Shown here in pieces: positions 56,348 to 64,000 of a DNA stretch of 64,000 bases. A program made the position numbers and the translations under genes. Origin of the DNA: Dromiciops gliroides (taxonomy: Eukaryota > Chordata > Mammalia > Microbiotheria > Microbiotheriidae); the NCBI RefSeq assembly GCF_019393635.1, contig NC_057861.1, positions 168,479,577 to 168,543,576 on the forward strand, written 5' to 3'. The stretch's first letter is position 1. Each line of letters starts with the position of its first letter. The notes under the pieces were generated by a model, which made no database searches, was not told the DNA's origin, and worked only from the letters and a program-made list of their open reading frames with translations.

Positions 56348-57784
56348 GCTTCTGGTTTCTCAGGTATCTTCAGTTAAAGACTGATAGCTTTTATGCTTAT
56401 CAATCTCACTCTAATACTATAAATGCTAAATAAGCATTAAATTAACATTTTAAATTAATTTCACTTCAAAATAAATTTCTTTCAAGAAGGACAAGGATAT
56501 TTTTCATAAAGTACATAATTCAAAGTTTAAGGTTATGTGAAAGTTACACTTGACAATATCAAAATCTGGCTACAACTAAGAAAACTATTCACCAGCAGTT
56601 AAGGTTTTTTTAAAAAAACATAGTCTAAAATTGGGTAAGCTTGATAAGTCATATCTGTCCTCTGCCAGAACAGCATTTGAAGGAATTACTTTAATTACAT
56701 CTGTGTGTATTGTATATGGTGCCCAATCTCTTGATGAGTACAATCCCTACAGTGAATTGAGTGACACACCAAAGATTTTCATTTGATTGGAGGCTTCACA
56801 TGGAATACAAGAAATCTCAGGGCCCCTAAGAGAAAACTGAGCATCTACCAAATAGTGAGTCACACATTTGAAAGTTATCTGGCAAAACAGAGTACTCAGG
56901 TTTGTTTAAATTAAAAATTTTAGTCTGATTCCTGAGGGTGTCATTCTATAGCAATGTTTAGTATAAATATAGATTATCTTCCTAATATCTCACCAATATA
57001 ACCAAATAGGACACTTGTTTACTTATCCACATGTGGATTATTGGGTATTATCCAATACCCAAAGAGAACACTACAAGCCAAATGGCAATGCACTTAACAG
57101 GGGCTTTTTGATGATAATGAATTTATAACAAAGACTGGGGATCTTAGCACATTAATACAAAAAAAGCAGGGGTGGGAGGACCATGTAGATTTTTCAAATT
57201 ATACTCAGTATACATTTCTGTATGCATGTGCCATAACTCAATTCTAATATTTTAGGGGAAATTATAGGGTTTTGATTCTGTATGAAGACTTATTACTGTG
57301 TGGTGAAGAGGGAATTCATATTTCAAGTATGAATTAAGGGTAGATAACTTCTATGTTACCCCTCCAGCTCTAAAAATCGATCATTTTTATAAATTCTGAG
57401 TTTCAATTTCCTCATTTGTAAAATAATGGGGCAAGAAAAGATGCTTTCCAAGGTCTCTAATAATCAGATTATGAAAAGCTTAGCATAGAGTGTGGTAGGG
57501 AAGACCTACCCAAGTAGTAAGAGATTAGGCTGGATTTGTTTATCAGCAAAGAGGACTATAGGTTGGGAAGGAGAAAGAATGGGAGGAAGTATCAATCCCA
57601 TAAAGCAGTCCCTGCTTGAGGTTTCTATGACAATGGTTTTTTATACTGGATAGCAGAGAGATTTGGAAGTCTTCGTGGAATTCAATTTTTGCCTACCGCT
57701 TGCATAGCTTACAGTATCTTACAGGTTGATTTGCTTACAAGATCAGTGACTTTTCAATGAGAACAAAGGTAACTTATACATTGA
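56348..57784 (-). other. TXNDC5: TXNDC5 intron, nothing else recognised
   Basis: 1.4 kb of AT-rich sequence; no exon or clear repeat except a short MIR-like end near 57.39-57.46 kb. Confidence 0.5.
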
Positions 57785-58003
57785 GAAGTGGCATGATATA
57801 GTAGAAATCATACTGGAGGTGAAGTCACAGAATCTGGATTCAGAATTCCTCCCTGCCACTTACTACCTATGTGAGCCTAAGTCAATCAATTAACACCACT
57901 GGGGATCAGTTTCCATATCTTTAAAAAAAAAGGGATTTTGTGTGTGTGTGTGTGTTAAATTAGATGATGGCTAAGGTTCCTTCCCACTGTAAATCTATGA
58001 TCC
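57785..58003 (+). mobile_element. MIR-type SINE, sense on +
   Basis: GTGGCATGATATAGTAGAAA, GCCACTTACTACCTATGTGA, then a (GT)9 run and GATGATGGCTAAGGTTCCTT. Confidence 0.75.
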
Positions 58004-58166
58004 TAGGGCAATTAATTATCCATCTAAATTTGCTGGCCAGTTTCACTACTACTCAGGAAAGTAATTTAGTAAAATTGTTTCCTTACTGGAAAACAAAAAC
58101 TAACTCCTTATGGAGTGCAGTTATTCATTTTATCGATGAGGAAAGACAAGTTTCTTATACACTTAC

Positions 58167-58272
58167 AGCTGGCTCTTCATTTAGTGTCTGTAGCATCCAG
58201 TTTTCCAAGGTCTGGAAGTCCCTGGGACCCTGGTATTTCACAGCTTCATGGCCTGGTTTGAAAAACTTTAAG
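58167..58272 (-). CDS. TXNDC5: TXNDC5 coding exon, end of thioredoxin domain 1
   Basis: 106 bp between AACTTTCAG and GTAAGT. It starts with the last base of a Thr codon (of VRGYPT) and encodes [20 protein letters not shown] then [15 protein letters not shown]. This is the last strand and C-terminal helix of domain 1. Very close to human as I recall ([20 protein letters not shown]). Phase 0 at the 3' border. Confidence 0.97.
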
Positions 58273-60129
58273 CTGAAAGTTTAAAAAAAAAGAAAAAGGA
58301 ACAGATAAAGAAATGTATTTTCGAAACACTTCAAAAATAGCCTCAAGATGTTGCATTTTCTTCCCAAGGACCAAGTATGTTTTCTGATTATTTAACTTAA
58401 ATGATTCACAAATATAGTGATATCAGATTTCTAATAAAGTTTTAAAGTAAACAAAAAGCAAAAAATTGGATAGCTAAGAAAATTTTTATTTATGTAATTC
58501 TAATCTTTAAAGACATAACCCATATCTCATTTTAGCATTCCAAATAAAAATAAGAAGGCCCAACTTTTAAGTAGACCTAAAGTCTTAGTTGCCAATTTCA
58601 ACTGGCAGAATGCTTTGAAGTTTATTTTTCAGAACTGTGAAGCTGAGAAGCTCAACTTCCTAGGTCTTGATGTTATTTTTGAAATTGGTCTAAAAACATT
58701 AACCATTCTTCACAACAGGTCAACTGTCTACTATTTCACTAGCAGAAGTCAACAGCAGATGCATCAGGCTGTGATGAATTCATTTTCTAAATACTTACCC
58801 TGAGATTGGAGATTCACCTAAAATTTTTTGAAGCATAAATCTTGAATACTTGTTATGAAGCTGCCTTTAGCAGCAAAATTGCTCACTGAATTGTCTGTAC
58901 TGTTTTTCTGAAAGACAACCCCAAACACTACATACAGCTCATCTAAGAGATCGGCTTCCTTGCTTTTTGCATCCTGTTTTCCCACAGAAAAGAAACCTCA
59001 TCTCTACCAGATCCATTTGTTCCTGAAGGGATCTATAGGTGAATTAGAGGGACAGTTCCTGTAGTAATAAGCAACAGATTTGAGACCATGAGCCTAAACT
59101 AATATAACTTTAGGAACAGTTGGTGATTACAACCATGCTACTCTTTTGTAGGATGGGAAAGAAATACATTCTAAATAAAACTCATTAAGAAAAGTTGGAA
59201 GTGATGAAGACAAGGGATTACTGGAATAAAAAAATACTGTCTAGAATGTGTTCAATTTTTAAAAATTAGAACACAAGATATGACTAGCTGTCATATCATA
59301 TTAGTAGATGCCATCTGTGCAATACAGGAATTTTAAATGACCAATACATACAGAAATGAGAATTCCTAATCTTAAATGCTTACAATCTAGTAGTATCGAA
59401 CAAATCCAAAAGGAGTCTGAAGGAATATGAATACATTAGCCCAAATAACTTAATATTTACATGGAATTTAAGTGAAAAGATGATGATGAGATGAAGGATT
59501 AGATTATAAGCATTTTTTATTAAATATTTCATTCTTAAGAATATTTCTTTTTTTTGTCTCTGTATCCCTAGTACAATGTACAGTAGTAGATACTCAATAT
59601 ATGCTTGTTGAATTGAAGTCATCCTTCTCTTCTTTGAATTCTTTCTGATAGCACTGTCCTAGGTCACACAATCAACCATTGATGGTCTTGCATTAGATTA
59701 TAAGCGTATTGTATAAGCCCCCAAATCCTTCTGTCCATTTTATGCTCAGAGGAAAGCTGATGCCCTAAGGTGTTTTGCGTTTTTCTTTTATATAAGATTG
59801 CTAGAAGCTATATTTTTCTAAAAAGCTATTTCTAAAATAAAAGTTAGCACATGAATAAATTTGACCAAATAGTGTGCCATTTTTTCCCCCCATACCTTTC
59901 TCCATTCTTATGGTAAATTAAAGCAGGTTAGACAATTTGATTTGCCACCATTGAATTCACTATATCTACCTCCTACTCTAGTACTCAGACTAGCAGGTTA
60001 TTTATAAGAGACTTTTAGTCCCTAGAGACTACAATTAAAATTTCAAATTTGAAAGTTTTGGTTTCAACCTAATCCTTCATAAACAACTGTCTCTATTTCT
60101 CAATTAGTCAATGGGTCTCTGGTAATATT
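58273..60129 (-). other. TXNDC5: TXNDC5 intron, mostly unassigned
   Basis: 1.9 kb. A short sense L2 3' end lies near 59545-59622 (TGTCTCTGTATCCCTAGTAC to GCTTGTTGAATTGAA). No gene seen. Confidence 0.5.
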
Positions 60130-60300
60130 ACAGGACCACAGATTTACAGCTAGAAGAGAACTAGCATCAAGTCCAGTCCCCTTATTTTATAGATGAGGAA
60201 ACTGAAGCAGAGAGAGACTTGTCCAGGGCCATATGGCTAGTGTCTACAAATTCAAATCTTCCTAACTCTAAGTTAGTTATTCTACTTCACCAGTCAACCA
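60130..60300 (-). mobile_element. MIR-type SINE, antisense on +
   Basis: AGTCCAGTCCCCTTATTTTA, TAGATGAGGAAACTGAAGCA and TTCAAATCTTCCTAACTCTA. Confidence 0.75.
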
Positions 60301-60360
60301 GATGATAACATCCTAACCAGTACTCCCTAAATTAAGGATTCTGAATCTGGAGTCCATGAA

Positions 60361-60518
60361 TTTTTTTTTTTTTTTTTTAGTGAGGCAACTGGGGTTAAGT
60401 GACTTGCACAGGGTCACACAGCTAGTAAGTGTTAAGTGTCTGAGGCCGGATTTGAACTCAGGTACTCCTGACTCCAGGGCCGGTGCTCTATCCACTGGGT
60501 CACCTAGCCACACCCCCC
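60361..60518 (-). mobile_element. Marsupial tRNA-like SINE, antisense on +
   Basis: 18-bp T-run, GTGAGGCAACTGGGGTTAAG, ending GTCACCTAGCCACA then a C-run. CCATGAATTTTTTTT at 60354-60368 and 60519-60533 is a perfect duplication. Confidence 0.94.
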
Positions 60519-60524
60519 CCATGA

Positions 60525-61250
60525 ATTTTTTTTAATCCATTCAATTTTATTTTATTTTTAGTTCCAGATTCCTCCTCCATCTTTTCCCACTGACAAGAAA
60601 TATAAAACCTATTATAAATATAAAACCAAACAAGACAAATTTCCATATGCTATGTATGTTCCAACCAAAAAGAAAAAAAAAAGAAATGGGGGGGGGATGC
60701 TTTAATCTGCACTTTGAGTTCATTAGTTCTGTATATTGGGATGAATTGTATTTTCCCTCATGAGTCCTTTAATGACTGTGGTAGGTCATTGTGTTGACTG
60801 AAGTTACTAAGTCTTTTGCAATTAATTATCTTTATAATATTGTTGTTCCATGTAAATTGTACTCCTGGTTCTGTATATTTCACTTTGCATCAGTTCTTAT
60901 CAGTTTTTTTCCAGGTTTTTCTGTAACCATCCCCTTCATCATTTCCTATGGCATCTTCATATACCACAGTCCCCACTGATGGACATTACCCAATTGATGA
61001 ACATCCTCTCAGTTTCTAATTCTTTACCACCACAAAAAGAGGTGTTATAAATATTTTTGTGCACTTTTTCTTTGATCTTTTGGGAGGTATAGATCTAGTG
61101 ATGGTATCACGGGGTATGCACAGTTTTAGAGCTTTTGGGGAAAAGTTCCAAATTGCTTTCCAGAAAGGTTGAAATAGATCACAACTTCACCAATAGTATA
61201 TTCATGGACCTATTTTCCTACATCCAACTAGTTTTTAAAAAATATTTTTA
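60525..61250 (-). mobile_element. L1 LINE 3' end, antisense on +
   Basis: TCTGCACTTTGAGTTCATTA, TTTCACTTTGCATCAGTTCT, CACCACAAAAAGAGGTGTTA and CGGGGTATGCACAGTTTTAG parallel the antisense L1 at 11.4-11.9 kb. Confidence 0.8.
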
Positions 61251-61439
61251 TAACTGCATTTGAATATTTGGCTTCCTTTTTAATCCTATGTATTTTATAT
61301 CCTACATTTAAAAACATTATTCTGAGGAATCCACAGGTTTCACCAGACTGCCAGAAGAATTTATGACAAAAAAGGAGTGAGAACCCTTGCCTTAAAGGGA
61401 AGGCATAGTTCCATGATACACTGTTTTCCCTACGTGGTC

Positions 61440-61580
61440 AGCAGACACAAAGACTTTAATGTAAATTTCTGTATGATCCTGGGCAAATAACTGTTTCCAG
61501 CCTCAATTCCCTCATCTGCAAAATGAAAAGGTTGGACCTTTCCAGCTCTACATCTCTGACTTTATGATTGGAAAAGTCAT
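61440..61580 (+). mobile_element. MIR-type SINE, 3' half, sense on +
   Basis: CTGTATGATCCTGGGCAAAT, CTCAATTCCCTCATCTGCAA, then GGACCTTTCCAGCTCTACAT. Confidence 0.65.
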
Positions 61581-61770
61581 TGTGCTGATAAACTTTAAAT
61601 GCTACCCCTTCTCATGCCTCAAAGATGATGTTCTATCAAAAGGAAAATCTGGTAATTATTTAAAACTACAAAGGAAATCATCAAAAGATTAATTTAGAAT
61701 TTGGCTTCATGTAGTACATCTGGGTATGTAAAAACTTGAAAAATGTCACATAAACACTTCTTCTACTCAC

Positions 61771-61920
61771 GTGGGATACCCTCTAACACCCTGGGATGAG
61801 CATACTTCAGTATCTGCTGTGCAATCCACCTTTGCAACATAGACCTTCGCATCTTCCATGCTATTATATTTATCTCCCAGGTCATTCCAAGTTGGCTGCA
61901 GCCGCTGGCAGTGTCCACAC
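61771..61920 (-). CDS. TXNDC5: TXNDC5 coding exon, thioredoxin domain 1 active site
   Basis: 150 bp between CTCTTTATAG and GTGAGT. It starts with the last base of the Trp codon, then [40 protein letters not shown] and SSQGVRGYP, and leaves two bases of Thr. CGHC is the redox site of domain 1. The rest of the domain upstream of Trp and the signal peptide are outside the window. Very close to human as I recall (CSAQGVRGYP). Confidence 0.97.
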
Positions 61921-64000
61921 CTATAAAGAGATAAATAATGGACAGTTTATTGACTACCAACAAGTTAAAGTTTATAGTAGCCTTTACTTCATTATTTTCA
62001 TATAAATCCTGGAAAAGTATCAGTGACAAACCTGAAGAACAAAGTGAGTAAATTATAGGTGAGAGACAAGTTTGGCTAAGGAACAATTCAGACCAACAGT
62101 TGTTTCTGATGGCAACTTTTGAAACTTGCTATCTGTTGCTATGCAGAAATGCAGGTAAAGATCTACTATACCAGCCAGACAACGGGTTCAACCTTTTTTC
62201 CAGTACTGTTGATTAATGCACACTAATCATCTATCCACACATTCCCCTGTGGTTCCCCTGGTGACCAAGCTGTAAGATAGCTAGTTTGGAGGAACCACTG
62301 GTGATCATAAAAAAGAGCATAGTTCATTCACCCTCATGAGGATTGGTCCCCAAACCCTGGCTTCATTACCATGGTCAGTCTATCCAGCAAGACTGGCCAC
62401 AGAGAAGCTAAGGGTCATGGAAAAAGGTCTCCAAAGAGAGGACAGATGGCTATAACATCTTGCATATAGAGCTCAGAGATAAGATTAAAATAAAACCATA
62501 AAAAAAAGTTTTCATTGTATGGTAAATCCTTTAAATTCTCAAAGTGTTTTTTCAAGATCAATTTATTAATACCAAAATTTAAGAGAATAAGGAAAGTCAA
62601 TCTATTGTAAATGAAATCTCTTAGGGGTTTTACCATATAGCATTTTCTCCTGTTAGTGCTAAACTTTGTATTACTACTTAATATTTACAATGTTATTATT
62701 AAATAAAAGTTTTTAACACTATTGTCAAAAGCCACACATCTCTATTGTTAACTTGAAATAGAATAATAAAAAGAAAAAACTTCAGGACTAATTTTCTGGG
62801 AAACATCCACATCTCTGAAAGTCAAAAGAGATGATAAATTATTTAGTATCAAGTCCTCAAATTTGATCCTCTTTTCTCACCCACTTAGTAGCTGCTTGTT
62901 GATGAAAAGATTCCAAGTTAAAAATTAATTTGTTTTAAACTAAATTCTCACTTGCACTATGTAAACACAGCTATGCTCAGCTGTCAGTTAACTTTAAAAT
63001 TATATCACTATATTCTGCTTAGACTAGCATTATGTCTTAATCAGGGGAGCTTATTTTTTGCTATGAAATACTGATGGTTACAGGTAGCACCCAAGTTAAA
63101 AATGGGTCATGTTCTGAAAGTTCATTTCTAAATTGATCATTTGTAACTTCGAATATTTTCCAGGAGAAACAATTCTCTAGCTGGTGGCTAAGTTCCCAAG
63201 CCAGCTCACAAAAACTTATTTAATTACATGGCTAATCTACAGTACTAATACTGTTGATCTGAGTTCTAGGACCTGGGAGGAAGTAGATAAATTTTCTCCC
63301 CCTTTTCCTGGTCATCTACAAAATATGAAGGTAGACAAAGTTTGTGATTGAGACTCTCCTACTTCTCCCCTACCTACAAAATTAAATCATTACAAGGGAC
63401 ATCTGCAGACATCTATCTAGTCCAACCCATACCAGAAAAAGAATTCTCACTATAACATATCCAAATGGTCATCTAGTCTATTCAAGGAAATTCATTCCTA
63501 CTCTTAGATAGCTGAAAAAGGAGGTTTTCCTTAAATCAAGCATAAGTCTGCTTCTTTGAAACAGCATCAGTGACCCTCACTACTGGTGTTCTTAGCTGAG
63601 CTTTTGGAAGAAAACAATTACACTAGTTAATTCTCACTAAATAACTGATAAAAGGCCTTCTAGAAGCATTTCTATTTTGAAGAGATGCTTACTGTGCTGA
63701 ACTAATTTCTAATTGATGGAATTTCAGTCAGTATAGAATAAAAAAACTGAGGATGAAAAGAATCATCACAAAGGCATTTGTTCAATCTATGGCATCTACT
63801 CCTCAGGCCAGCTAAGCTGTTTTTTCTCCACCTGTGACCCCAGAATCTCTCAAAGTCTTTATTGCAAAAACTTTTATTTCAATGAAAATGTTGGGGTTGA
63901 TACTGGGGGTATATGTGTGGGTCCTTTCATAATGGAAAATGGACTGTTTCACTTTCGGCTATGCTAAAACACAGTTGCATAGTAATCAATAAAGACTTAT
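61921..64000 (-). other. TXNDC5: TXNDC5 intron up to the window edge
   Basis: 2.1 kb of intron. I looked on the - strand for the preceding exon, which should end ...FFAPW with TG before the donor, and did not find it, so it lies to the right. No clear repeat. Confidence 0.6.

Larger units (their letters stand above)
44880..64000 (-). other. TXNDC5: TXNDC5 gene (ERp46/endoPDI), all but the N-terminal exon(s)
   Basis: Nine - strand exons with GT-AG borders join in frame to 341 residues and a stop. TXNDC5 is a protein disulfide isomerase of the ER lumen with three thioredoxin-like domains, each with a CGHC site, and a C-terminal KDEL retention signal; all three sites and KDEL are present. Human TXNDC5 is 432 residues from memory, so about 90 N-terminal residues (signal peptide and start of domain 1, ending in the Trp of WCGHC) lie right of the window, probably in one exon. 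No exon with that sequence is seen in 61921-64000. The gene converges on BMP6, as in human. Confidence 0.95.

Noticed and set aside
62360..62390. Possible upstream TXNDC5 exon at a - strand CATG|GTAATG donor
   Set aside because: The - strand translation before it does not resemble the expected FFAPW end of thioredoxin domain 1.

Overview
The window is nuclear DNA of a marsupial. It is AT-rich, has typical vertebrate split genes, and carries many copies of one short SINE with a tRNA-like body (GGCAGCTAGGTGG at the head, CACTTAACCCCA near the tail) followed directly by poly-A. That SINE body is typical of marsupials. The copies lack the longer unique tail I associate with the opossum SINE1 family, so an Australian marsupial is more likely than Monodelphis; this is an inference from memory.

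Two protein genes lie tail to tail. BMP6 is on the + strand. The window starts in an upstream intron, probably intron 2, and holds five coding exons: 19159-19307, 20446-20643, 41327-41403, 42164-42274 and 42359-42508. These encode the end of the TGF-beta propeptide, the furin-type site RTTR and the whole 139-residue mature ligand with its seven-cysteine knot. A 3' UTR of about 1.4 kb follows, with AATAAA at 43922. TXNDC5 (ERp46/endoPDI) is on the - strand. It runs from poly(A) signals near 44.9 kb past the right edge and has nine coding exons between 61920 and 45831. These give 341 residues from the first CGHC motif to the C-terminal KDEL, so only the N-terminal exon or exons are missing. The two products are unrelated: one is a secreted morphogen, the other an ER protein disulfide isomerase. 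The gene pair and its order match the human BMP6-TXNDC5 locus.

Everything else is intron, 3' UTR or short intergenic sequence. From 1 to 43.9 kb the BMP6 introns are full of repeats: L1 pieces in both orientations (the largest at 11.3-14.7 kb, - strand), an L1-unrelated BovB/RTE-like 3' end at the left edge, a CR1/L3-like reverse transcriptase relic (6.1-7.4 kb), L2 relics (33.3-34.6 kb + strand, 37.7-38.8 kb - strand, and others), solo-LTR-like elements, MIR-type SINEs, SINEs with RTE-like tails, small DNA-transposon-like elements and microsatellites. The TXNDC5 half has far fewer young SINEs. Much of the layout can be read as nested insertions with visible target-site duplications.

I found no new gene system, CRISPR array, operon or RNA gene. 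The most unusual feature is a perfect 59-bp inverted repeat (2079-2137 and 2915-2973) that splits one L2 element into two opposite halves. This is what a micro-inversion with staggered breaks would leave. Other points worth checking are the intron shared by TXNDC5 thioredoxin domains 1 and 3, the convergent 3' ends of the two genes, and several datable nested insertions.
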